NCBI GenBank assembly: GCA_937988695.1
Contig: CALKHM010000186.1
Location: 1-30,901 of the forward strand
DNA length: 30,901 nt
DNA from: an uncultured Microbacterium sp.
Lineage (GTDB): Bacteria; Actinomycetota; Actinomycetes; Actinomycetales; Microbacteriaceae
Reading direction: 5' to 3'
Positions within the stretch are counted from its first letter, which is position 1; every line of letters begins with the position of its first letter. Shown here one piece after another: positions 22,538-30,003 of this stretch. A model generated the notes under the pieces. That model made no database searches. It had not been told where the DNA came from and saw only the letters and a list, made by a program, of their open reading frames with translations. The translations under genes and the position numbers were made by a program.

Positions 22538-24682
22538 TCACCCCCGGGTCGGCGGGAACGGATCCACGCGGGTGGGCACGGCCAGGGGGTGCCGCCGCTC
22601 GTCCGCGGGGCGGGGGCCGGCCGACGCGACGTCTGGCACGCGGATGCCGAGCGCCTCGGCCGGCGACCCGGTGCGCACGCGGAAGTCCCGGCCCGGCGCG
22701 TCGACGAACAGCGGGTCGGCGGTCGTGGAGTGGCGATCGTGCCCCAGCCGCTCCCACTCGTCGTCGAGCGGCTCGGCGATCCGGAACCCGACCGTCCCAT
22801 CGGCCAGCGTCTCGCGCGCCGCATTGGCGGCCCGCGCGGCACCGGGCAGCGGCGCCTCGTCCCAGAACAGGTTGAGGTCGCTGTCGATGCTGAAGTTGCG
22901 GATGTCACGGTGGTCCGGGTAACCGACGAACGCCGGCATCCCCTCGCCGACGACGATGTTGCGCTGGAACGTGAACGACACGTGCTGCTCGGGCCGCGTG
23001 ATCGACACCTGACCGTTGCGCCCGTAGGCCCACACGTTGTCGCGCACGATCACCTCGCGGCCGTAGTGCTGGTGGTACGCCTGGCTCGACACGTCGTGGA
23101 CGACGTTCTGCTCGACCACCACGTGCGACGAGCCCTCGTCGAGATAGATGCCCCATCCGCCGTAGTTCGCGCACTGCACGTCGTGGATCCGGTTGCCGCG
23201 GATGACGGTGCCCGGCGCGATGCCCAGCAGGTACACGCCGCCCATGTCGTTGAGCAGTCCCTGACCGAGATCGTGGATGTGGTTGCCGACGACGAGATTG
23301 CCCTCCGAGGGGCTGTGCTCGTAGTCCCACATCCAGCCCACCGACACGCCCGTGTACGACATGCCACGGATCTCGTTGTGGGCGATGACGTTGTGCGAGC
23401 CGTGCTGGAACAGCACGGCGACGGCGTTCGGGTACACCCGACCGCCCCGCTCGATGAGGCAATCCGAGACCTCGTTGGCCTTGTTGTAGTCGGGTGCGAG
23501 CGCATCGATCCCGCCGCCCGAGCGCACCGCCCCCGCGCCGAGGTCGCGCAGCTGCACGCCGCTGATCAGGTTTCCGCACGAGCCCGGCCCGAGGCTCACG
23601 CCGTATCCACCGACCCGCTCCACCGCACCCCCCACGATCGCGCACGATCGCGCGTGCGTGAACCGCAGCGCGGCGGGCACGGTGCTTGCCGCCTGCACGT
23701 CGGCGGCGAACCGTCCGTCCACCGGCAGCTGGGGATCCTCGCGCACGCCGAACGGCGGCCTCGCCGCCGGCACCTCGGCGAAATCGGCCTCGGCGAAGCG
23801 GATGCCCTCGAACCGCACTTCGCGCACGGGCGCCTGCGCGGTTCCCGCGAGCACGACGAACGCGTCGGTCACCGGCATCCGCACGTCAAGGCCGGCGATG
23901 TCGACACCGGGTTCAGGCAGGTACAGCACGTGCGGGCCGGATGCCCCCGCCAACTCGCCGCGCGCGTCGAGATGCCACTGGCCGGGCACCTCGCCGAAGC
24001 ACTCCGCGACGTTGTCGAGGTAGTAGCGGGCGAACAGCGCCGCCGCGTCATCGCGCAACGCGAAGATGCTGCGCAACGCGCTCGTGACGGTGTGCTGCGC
24101 GCGATCGATGCGCACGATCGGCATGCGCTCCTGCACCCAGTAATGCGGAACGACGACCTCGACCGCCTGCTCGTCGCGCAGCTCGGGGATGTCGCCCTCG
24201 GTGTAGCGGAACGTCGCCGCGCCGTCGAACAGCGTGCCGACGAAGCTGGCGGCCGGATCCAGCCCGTCCTGCTCGGCGATCCGCAGGAAGCCCTCGCGCG
24301 GGTACCGCGGGCGCGAGGCGGCGACCCCGTCGACGTACAGGCAGCGACCGGCCGCCCGCGGAGCGGGCGCCGCCCATGCGGCGACGCCGTTCACGGTCAC
24401 CGCACGCCAGTCGGTGATGCGCACCGACCCGCGCAGCACCGGGGGGTTCGCGGCGTCGGCGGCCACCACCGAGGTGAACGAGTCGGCGGCGTCGAAGACC
24501 ACCGGCTCGGGATGCGGGTATTCCCCGCCGTTCATCCAGATCACCGCGCGCTGGCCCGGCTCGCGTCGGCCGCGCACCAGCCGCATCGCGTGGGCGAGGT
24601 CGCCCACCGGGTAGCCCCGGCTGCCGTCGGCGTACGGCGAGCCGTCAGGTGCGACGTGGATCTCGATCCGATCGGTGCTCAT
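22538..24682 (-). CDS. Right-handed beta-helix glycosidase-like protein, cytoplasmic
   Basis: This 714-residue protein starts IEIHVAPDGSPYADGSRGYPVGDLAHAMRLVR, the usual opening of parallel beta-helix carbohydrate-active enzymes. It continues with an inserted beta domain (YLDNVAECFGEVPGQWHLDA) and the helix repeats SHNVIAHNEIRGMSYTGVSVGW, NHIHDLGQGLLNDMGGVYLLG, YGGWGIYLDEGSSHVVVEQNVV and YHQHYG. This pattern resembles GH141-like enzymes and related beta-helix families. The exact family and substrate are not settled. There is no signal peptide, so it should act inside the cell on sugars brought in by the adjacent transporter. The ATG at 24682 follows a partial duplication of the end of the upstream permease gene. 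It is the last gene of the transporter operon. Confidence 0.8.
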   Translation of the reverse strand: MSTDRIEIHVAPDGSPYADGSRGYPVGDLAHAMRLVRGRREPGQRAVIWMNGGEYPHPEPVVFDAADSFTSVVAADAANPPVLRGSVRITDWRAVTVNGVAAWAAPAPRAAGRCLYVDGVAASRPRYPREGFLRIAEQDGLDPAASFVGTLFDGAATFRYTEGDIPELRDEQAVEVVVPHYWVQERMPIVRIDRAQHTVTSALRSIFALRDDAAALFARYYLDNVAECFGEVPGQWHLDARGELAGASGPHVLYLPEPGVDIAGLDVRMPVTDAFVVLAGTAQAPVREVRFEGIRFAEADFAEVPAARPPFGVREDPQLPVDGRFAADVQAASTVPAALRFTHARSCAIVGGAVERVGGYGVSLGPGSCGNLISGVQLRDLGAGAVRSGGGIDALAPDYNKANEVSDCLIERGGRVYPNAVAVLFQHGSHNVIAHNEIRGMSYTGVSVGWMWDYEHSPSEGNLVVGNHIHDLGQGLLNDMGGVYLLGIAPGTVIRGNRIHDVQCANYGGWGIYLDEGSSHVVVEQNVVHDVSSQAYHQHYGREVIVRDNVWAYGRNGQVSITRPEQHVSFTFQRNIVVGEGMPAFVGYPDHRDIRNFSIDSDLNLFWDEAPLPGAARAANAARETLADGTVGFRIAEPLDDEWERLGHDRHSTTADPLFVDAPGRDFRVRTGSPAEALGIRVPDVASAGPRPADERRHPLAVPTRVDPFPPTRG

Positions 24683-24687
24683 CCTGC

Positions 24688-24754
24688 GGTCAGCCCTTCT
24701 TTGATCCGGTCGGTCGTCACGATCCGGTCAGCCCTTCGTCGATCCGGCCGTCAC
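24688..24754. repeat. Duplication of the permease gene end
   Basis: The 29 bp at 24726-24754, which hold the last codons and stop of the permease, recur in diverged form at 24688-24720 (shared GGTCAGCCCTTC and GATCCGG, with a 4-bp insertion). The second copy forms the spacer before the beta-helix gene. Confidence 0.8.
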
Positions 24755-25555
24755 GCCCGCGGTGATCTGCCGTTGGAAGATCAGATAGACCAGCACGATC
24801 GGCAACACCGTGAGCATCACGCCCGCAACGTAGGTGGGCACGTTGTCGGGGTACTGCCCGCGTAGCGCGCTCACGCCGATCATCACGGTGCGGTTGCTCG
24901 GCGACTGCATGATCAGCAGGGCGATCAGGATGTCGTTCCAGACGAACAGTGCGTTGAGGATGCCCATCGAGATCAGGGCGGGGCGCCCGACGGGCACCAT
25001 GATCCGCCACCACACCCCGAACAGCCCGTTGCCATCGACGCGCCCGGCCTCGGTGAGCTCCTTGGGCACGCCCGAGTAGTACGCGGTCATGAAGTAGACC
25101 GTGAACGGCAGGAACTGCGCGACGTACACCGCGATCAAGCCAGGGAACGTGTTGATCAGGCCGATGTCGCTGAGCACCTTGATCGTGGGCACCATGATCA
25201 CCTGGAACGGGATCATCATCATCGACAGGATCACGAGGAAGGCGATCTTGCTGCCGCGGAACGTGAGGTGGCTCAGAGCATAGCCGCACATCGACGACAG
25301 CACCAGCAGCAGTGCGACGGACACCACGGTGATGACGATCGTGTTCAGGAAATAGCGCCCCATGTCGGCCTGGGTCCACGCGTCGATGAAGTTCTGCACG
25401 TTGAACGTCTGGGTGATCCCGAGCCGGTCCAGCACATAGTCCCTGCGCGTCTTCAGCGAGACGTTCAAGGCGTACAGCATGGGGTAGATGGTGGCGATCG
25501 CCAGCACCATCATCGGCACGGCGATGACCCACCGGGTCACCCGCTCCGTGCGCAT
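24728..25555 (-). CDS. Carbohydrate ABC transporter permease (MalG type)
   Basis: This 275-residue CUT1-family inner permease has six predicted helices (about 9-30, 73-95, 108-130, 140-160, 185-207 and 242-262). The EAA loop that docks on the ATPase reads ELTEAGRVDGNGLFGVWWRIMVPVGRPAL (about 173-201), with the conserved EA...DG......P pattern. The N-terminal ATIYPMLYALNVSLKT is typical of MalG/AraQ-like subunits. The ATG at 25555 shares one base with the stop of the other permease (TGATG). With that permease it would form the membrane channel of a sugar importer. Confidence 0.93.
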   Translation of the reverse strand: MRTERVTRWVIAVPMMVLAIATIYPMLYALNVSLKTRRDYVLDRLGITQTFNVQNFIDAWTQADMGRYFLNTIVITVVSVALLLVLSSMCGYALSHLTFRGSKIAFLVILSMMMIPFQVIMVPTIKVLSDIGLINTFPGLIAVYVAQFLPFTVYFMTAYYSGVPKELTEAGRVDGNGLFGVWWRIMVPVGRPALISMGILNALFVWNDILIALLIMQSPSNRTVMIGVSALRGQYPDNVPTYVAGVMLTVLPIVLVYLIFQRQITAGVTAGSTKG

Positions 25556-26511
25556 CAGATCTCCTTCGTCGCGCGCCGCAGCACACGGATCTGGATCAGG
25601 CCGATCACCAGCACGATCAGCAGCAGGAACACGGACGCCGCCGAGGCCAGCGCCGGACGGGCTTCGCCGATGAGCTTCCAGATATAGAACTCGGGCAGGT
25701 ACGACGCAGCGCCGGGGCCGCCGGCGGTCATCGTGTACAGCAGGCCGAACAGCCCGGTGAGCATGCCGATCGTGGTGGTCACGAACACGAACTGGATGGT
25801 CTGGCTCAGACCCGGGATGATCACGTGCACGATCTGCTGACGCAGGTTCGCGCCATCGATCCTGGCGGCGTCCAGCAGCTCGGCGTCGAGAGTGGCGAAC
25901 CCGGCGAGGAAGATCACGAGCGCCATGCCGAAGGTCGCCCAGATGTGCACCATCAACACCGTGGGCAGCGCCGTGCCGGGCAGGCCCAGCCAGTCCACGC
26001 CGGGGATGCGCACGACGCCGAGCGCCTGGTTCAGCGGTCCGTCGGCAGCCAGGATGATGTTGAAGATCGCGCCGATGATAATCGGCGAGAGCACGACGGG
26101 CAGGAAGTACACGCTGCGGTAGAAGCGGTGCCCGGGGACCTTCAGGAAGATGAACGTGGCGAGCAGTCCCGCCACGAGCACCTGGATGGGGACGAACAGC
26201 AGCACGATCAGCACATTGCGTGCCGAGGCTTGGAAGCGTTCGTCGCCCAGCAGCGTCAGGTAGTTGCCGAGGCCGACGAACTGGCCGTTGAGCTCCTTGT
26301 CGCCGGTGAACGAGAAGTTGATCCCGAGCAGCAGCGGATACAGCCGGAAGACCACGAGCACCACGATGACCGGCAGCACCATCGCGTAGGGGGCGATGCG
26401 CTCGGCCGTCCACGGCTTGCGCCGCAGCGGGATGTCGGTGGCCCGGCGCCGCCGACCCGGAGCCTGTCCCTCCAGGACGAGGCTCCGGGTCGAGGTGGTG
26501 TCGGTCGACAC
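25555..26511 (-). CDS. Carbohydrate ABC transporter permease (MalF type)
   Basis: This 318-residue CUT1-family permease has a cytoplasmic N-terminal stretch of about 40 basic residues and six helices (about 40-63, 97-120, 130-152, 183-205, 233-255 and 288-308). The EAA loop reads ELLDAARIDGANLRQQIVHVIIPGL. YPLLLGINFSFTGDKELNGQFVGLGNYLTLL is the usual MalF-type opening. The GTG at 26511 is chosen because GGAGGG lies about 9 nt upstream and it follows the binding-protein stop by 4 nt. An ATG at 26550 would overlap the previous gene by 35 nt. No ATPase gene is present in the locus. Confidence 0.92.
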   Translation of the reverse strand: MSTDTTSTRSLVLEGQAPGRRRRATDIPLRRKPWTAERIAPYAMVLPVIVVLVVFRLYPLLLGINFSFTGDKELNGQFVGLGNYLTLLGDERFQASARNVLIVLLFVPIQVLVAGLLATFIFLKVPGHRFYRSVYFLPVVLSPIIIGAIFNIILAADGPLNQALGVVRIPGVDWLGLPGTALPTVLMVHIWATFGMALVIFLAGFATLDAELLDAARIDGANLRQQIVHVIIPGLSQTIQFVFVTTTIGMLTGLFGLLYTMTAGGPGAASYLPEFYIWKLIGEARPALASAASVFLLLIVLVIGLIQIRVLRRATKEI

Positions 26512-26515
26512 AGGA

Positions 26516-27778
26516 TCAGCCCTCCGAGGCCGCCAGCTGGGCGACGGCATCCTTCACGGTGACGCTTCCGCTGAGCAGCTGCTGACCCAGGCGGTGCAGC
26601 AGGTCGAGCGTGTCGGCGCCCAGGGCGGTGTGCAGCAGGGGCTTGCTGCCCGGCAGTTCGGCCACGATCTCGTTCGCCGAGGTGATCTTCGTGTCGAGCT
26701 TGATCGTCGTGTCAGAGGTGATCTGACCGCCGGCCAGCGAGTAGGCCGCGAGCGCGTCGTGGTCGACGGTGGCCTTGATCCAGTCGACGCCGAGGTCCTT
26801 CTTGTCCTTGTTCAGGATGCCGTAGCCGATGCCGCCCTCCGCCGGCAGCCCCAGCGTCGTGCCGTCGTTGACGGTGACCGGCATCATGAAGCCGAGGTTC
26901 TTGCCGAGGAACTCGTCGAACTGCTTCCAGTGTGCAGTGCCGCTCATCAAGCCGATGACCATCGCCGCCTTGCCACCGGAGAAGATGTCGAACGAGTCGT
27001 TGAACATGGCCGTCGAGTTGGCGCCCTTGTTGTACCAGCCATCCTTCGCGCTGTCCGCCCACATCTGCAGGATCTGCATCGCATGCGGGCTCTTCCAGTC
27101 GCGCTTCCCGCTGATCCAGTCGTCGTACTCCTGCGGCGTGAACACCCCCGAGCCGAAGCCGGAGAGGAAGAACTCGATGCCCAGCCCCTCCTTGTTGCCC
27201 AGGGCGAAGCAGGAGGCGTCGGTCTTGGCCAGGATCGCGCTGCAGGCCGCCTTCAGCTCGTCCCAGGTCTTCGGCGGGTTGCTCGCGTCGAGCCCGGCCT
27301 TCGTGAACAGCGCCTTGTTGTAGTAGATCGGGAAGCCCTGCAGGAACATGGGGGCCGAGTACGTCTGCCCATCGGTCTGGAAGGCGGGCCAGCCGGCCAG
27401 CTTGTCCTTCAGTGCGGCAAGCTCGTCGGTGACCGGAACGAGCAGGTTGGCGCGGCTCTTCAACTGGGTCCCGCCGTTGAACAGGGCAACGTCCGGACCG
27501 GTGCCGGCCTCCACCGCACTGCCGAGCAGGGTGTAGTACTGGTCGAACGGCTGGTTGACGATCTCGACGTCGACGTTGGGGTGCGCCTTCTTGAACACCG
27601 CGGTGACGTCCTTCGTGTAGGCCTTGGCCGCGGCGTCCGCGTCGCCCCAGTTCCACACCACGAGCTTGTCGCTCGCGTTCTTGCCCGTGGATGTGCCTGT
27701 CGGCGATGCGCCGCCGCAGCCGGTCAGCGCAAGCGCCGCGATGCCGACGGCGGCCAGAGTAGCGATCCTTCGCTTCAT
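26516..27778 (-). CDS. Sugar ABC transporter substrate-binding lipoprotein
   Basis: This 420-residue family 1 solute-binding protein has a lipoprotein signal (MKRRIATLAAVGIAALALTGC, C21), so it is tethered outside the membrane and hands a carbohydrate to the permeases. The mature part has the family pattern KLVVWNWGDADAAAKAYTKDVTAVFKKAHPNVDVEIVNQP, GPDVALFNGG, APMFLQGFPIYYNKALFTKAGLD..PPKTWDEL and SGGKAAMVIG. It has many aromatic residues in the cleft region. The ATG at 27778 is chosen over one 15 nt upstream because AGAGGG lies 8 nt before it. First gene of the operon, under the promoter at 27842-27871. The sugar is unknown. Confidence 0.95.
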   Translation of the reverse strand: MKRRIATLAAVGIAALALTGCGGASPTGTSTGKNASDKLVVWNWGDADAAAKAYTKDVTAVFKKAHPNVDVEIVNQPFDQYYTLLGSAVEAGTGPDVALFNGGTQLKSRANLLVPVTDELAALKDKLAGWPAFQTDGQTYSAPMFLQGFPIYYNKALFTKAGLDASNPPKTWDELKAACSAILAKTDASCFALGNKEGLGIEFFLSGFGSGVFTPQEYDDWISGKRDWKSPHAMQILQMWADSAKDGWYNKGANSTAMFNDSFDIFSGGKAAMVIGLMSGTAHWKQFDEFLGKNLGFMMPVTVNDGTTLGLPAEGGIGYGILNKDKKDLGVDWIKATVDHDALAAYSLAGGQITSDTTIKLDTKITSANEIVAELPGSKPLLHTALGADTLDLLHRLGQQLLSGSVTVKDAVAQLAASEG

Positions 27779-27841
27779 TGCGATCCCTCTCAACAGTGAT
27801 GAGCGTGTGTGCAGGTGAACCTCGTGCGGGCTCGTCCTGGA

Positions 27842-27871
27842 AATGTACTACGTCTGACGACTACCCGTCAA
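27842..27871 (-). promoter_or_regulatory. Promoter of the sugar transporter operon
   Basis: On the minus strand, -35 TTGACG (27871-27866) and -10 TACATT (27847-27842) have an 18-bp spacer. This is the best sigma-70-like promoter in the window. A small palindrome CGTC-T-GACG (27851-27859) sits in the spacer. The leader is about 57 nt. Confidence 0.7.
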
Positions 27872-27874
27872 TGA

Positions 27875-27894
27875 AACATCACATGACCGATGTT
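27875..27894. promoter_or_regulatory. Candidate GntR operator before the transporter operon
   Basis: AACATC (27875-27880) and GATGTT (27889-27894) form an inverted repeat just upstream of the -35 hexamer. The word ACATCACATG (27876-27885) is also in the centre of the 33-bp palindrome near gntR (minus-strand reading), which suggests the same regulator binds both. Confidence 0.45.
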
Positions 27895-27984
27895 CTTCGC
27901 TCGACGGCGGCGAGCGCACAGCACAAAGCTCGGTTCACGCGTGTCGCCATGACGCACGTGAGCCCCACCGGGCACGCACCGCTG

Positions 27985-28740
27985 CTACGCGCGGTGCTTC
28001 GGGGAGCGCTTCGAAGGCAGGCGGCGGCGCTCCCAAGACCCGAGGATGTGCGCTGCCATGGCGGTGCGCGCCGCCTCCGGATCGCCCTCCGAGATGGCAG
28101 CGACGATCCGCTCGTGCTCTTCGACCGTCCGCTCGAACGCGTGGGCGGGGTCCACACCGGTGTAGCGATCGCTGCCGACGGCATGAGTGATGAGCACCCG
28201 GGCGATGTTCTCGGCGAGGGCGTTGTCGGACAGCTCCATCACGGAGATGTGGAACTGCACGTCGGCGGCGCGGAACGCCGCGGAGTCCTCGATGTTGACG
28301 GTCATGGCGGCCAGGTCCCGGCGCAGCCGCTCGCGCCCGTCGTCGTCGACCATCGTGGCCGCCGCCGCCGCCATCGCCGCCTCCAGCGCGCCACGCACCA
28401 CGCTGAGCTCGTCCAGCACACCGAGTGTGGAGTCGTTGCGGATCATCGTGGACAGCACCAGCGGGTCCAGCACGTTCCAGCTCGTGGTGGGGTTCACGTG
28501 CGTGCCCCGGCCCTGCGCGACGGTGACCATGCCCTTCTCCTGGAGACGCTTCATCGACTCGCGGATGACCGTGCGGCTCACACCGAACTCGGTGCTGAGC
28601 ACGCTTTCCGGCGGCATCGCGTCGCCGGGTGCCACCTCACCGGACACGATCGACTGGACGAGCTCGTTGAGCACGGTGGCGCCGATGCGCTCGATGGGAG
28701 CGCGAGTGCGGCCGGTCGCGGGCTGGGCAGGCAACGTCAT
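27985..28740 (-). CDS. GntR family regulator, FadR subfamily (FCD domain)
   Basis: This 251-residue transcription factor has a winged helix-turn-helix at about residues 18-83 (GEVAPGDAMPPESVLSTEFGVSRTVIRESMKRLQEKGMVTVAQGRGTHV pattern) and an all-helical FCD ligand domain at about 105-235. The FCD metal/ligand residues are visible as D160, H164, H209 and H231. FadR-type regulators of this kind commonly answer to sugar acids or their degradation products. It is transcribed away from the enolase-superfamily gene, with a 33-bp palindrome between them, so it likely controls that gene, itself and the transporter operon. The ATG at 28740 is chosen. A GTG 9 nt upstream is possible. Confidence 0.92.
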   Translation of the reverse strand: MTLPAQPATGRTRAPIERIGATVLNELVQSIVSGEVAPGDAMPPESVLSTEFGVSRTVIRESMKRLQEKGMVTVAQGRGTHVNPTTSWNVLDPLVLSTMIRNDSTLGVLDELSVVRGALEAAMAAAAATMVDDDGRERLRRDLAAMTVNIEDSAAFRAADVQFHISVMELSDNALAENIARVLITHAVGSDRYTGVDPAHAFERTVEEHERIVAAISEGDPEAARTAMAAHILGSWERRRLPSKRSPKHRA

Positions 28741-28753
28741 GAGTGCCACTCTA

Positions 28754-28782
28754 TTGACCCCATCCCCTGTCGGCAGCAGAAT
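28754..28782 (+). promoter_or_regulatory. Putative promoter of the enolase-superfamily gene
   Basis: TTGACC (28754-28759) and CAGAAT (28777-28782) lie 17 bp apart. The predicted start falls at about 28789, inside the 33-bp palindrome, which suits repression. Confidence 0.5.
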
Positions 28783-28786
28783 ATCC

Positions 28787-28819
28787 GAAAACACCAGACA
28801 TGTGATGTATGGTGTTTTC
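28787..28819. promoter_or_regulatory. 33-bp palindromic operator, likely for the GntR protein
   Basis: Arms GAAAACACCAGACAT and ATGTATGGTGTTTTC are reverse complements with a single mismatch around a GTG centre. The site lies in the 108-bp divergent spacer between gntR and the enolase-superfamily gene and overlaps the predicted transcription start of the latter. Binding by the GntR protein is inference. Confidence 0.75.
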
Positions 28820-28848
28820 ATCAACTCGGTCTCACACTCAAGGGCGAC

Positions 28849-30003
28849 ATGAAGATCACCGGCTTCCGCACACTGCGCACCGTCCACGACTGGGGACGGC
28901 CGGTCGGCGACGTCAACGGCTACATCGCCTCCGGCGTCACCGACGTCCCCCTCGTCATCCTCGAGACCGACGAGGGCGTCGAAGGGATCGGGATGGGCTC
29001 GCACGCCGACCTCGACCGGCTGTTCCCCGCGCTCGAGGGCCGCGACCCGCGCGCCGTGTCGAGCCTGTACGACGCGATGCTCGCGCAGGTGTTCAAGTCG
29101 TCCCACGGCGGTGCCACCTTCGGCGGCATCGGCGCCTTCGACACCGCGCTCTGGGACATCAAGGCGAAGCTGGCCGGCGAGCCGCTGTGGCGCCTGCTGG
29201 GCGCATCCGATCGGTTCGTGCCGGGGTACGCGTCGGCTTTGGATGCTGCCCTGACCGACGAGCAGCTGGCCGCGCAGTACCGCGGGTTCAGCGACCGGGG
29301 ATTCACGGCCGGCAAGCTCAAGGGCGGGCGCAACCTCGATGCCGACCTGCGCCGCCTCGACATCCTGCGCGAGCAGCTCGGCAGGCGCACGGCGACCCCG
29401 GCGCTGATGCTCGACGCCAACGAGTCCTGGAACCTCAAGCAGGCGGTGCGGTACGTCAGCGCGCTGGAGGAGCGCGTAGACCTCACCTGGGTGGAGGAGC
29501 CGCTGCGCAGATGGGACGCTCCGGGGCACGCACGCCTGAGCGCGGCCGTCCGCGCAGCGGTGGCCACCGGTGAGAACCTGACCGGACTGGAGATGTATCG
29601 CCCGCTGCTGGATGCCGGCGGTGCCGACATCGTGCAGGCGGGCGCCATCTGGGGGGTCACGCACTTCCTGCGCGTGGCCATCGCCGCCCACAGCCGCGAC
29701 CTGCCGGTGAGCCCGGTGGGCCTGACCGCCAATCACACCGTGACTGCCGCGGCGGCGGCCGTCCCCAACCACCTCTCCGCCGAGGTGCAGGACCTGGGCG
29801 CGCCACTGGGGCTCACCCTGGACCAGGAGTTCCTCGACGGCGGCATCGTCCTGGGCGACCTGCCCGGCGCCGGCATCACGGTCGACGAGGCGGTCATCGC
29901 CACGGCACGAGGCGGCAGCGACTGGCAGGAGCCGGCAAGTCCCCATGTGCGCTCGCGCCGCGCCGGGCTGCGTCTGGTCGACAACGGCGCGTGGGACGAC
30001 TGA
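28849..30003 (+). CDS. Enolase-superfamily (mandelate racemase/muconate lactonizing type) enzyme
   Basis: This 384-residue enzyme belongs to the enolase superfamily, probably a sugar-acid dehydratase or racemase. The capping domain (about 1-115) ends in GGIGAFDTALWDIKAKLAGEPLWRLLG. The barrel has the KxK motif GKLKGG (K156, K158). Metal ligands are D189 (LDANESW), E216 (WVEEPL) and E242 (ATGENL). A candidate H296 (GLTANHT) is positioned as a late general acid/base. Substrate cannot be read from sequence, but the locus (sugar importer, glycosidase, FadR-type regulator) points to carbohydrate or uronic/aldonic acid breakdown. The ATG at 28849 has AAGGG 4-5 nt upstream. The stop shares a base with the next start (TGATG). 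Confidence 0.9.
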   Translation: MKITGFRTLRTVHDWGRPVGDVNGYIASGVTDVPLVILETDEGVEGIGMGSHADLDRLFPALEGRDPRAVSSLYDAMLAQVFKSSHGGATFGGIGAFDTALWDIKAKLAGEPLWRLLGASDRFVPGYASALDAALTDEQLAAQYRGFSDRGFTAGKLKGGRNLDADLRRLDILREQLGRRTATPALMLDANESWNLKQAVRYVSALEERVDLTWVEEPLRRWDAPGHARLSAAVRAAVATGENLTGLEMYRPLLDAGGADIVQAGAIWGVTHFLRVAIAAHSRDLPVSPVGLTANHTVTAAAAAVPNHLSAEVQDLGAPLGLTLDQEFLDGGIVLGDLPGAGITVDEAVIATARGGSDWQEPASPHVRSRRAGLRLVDNGAWDD

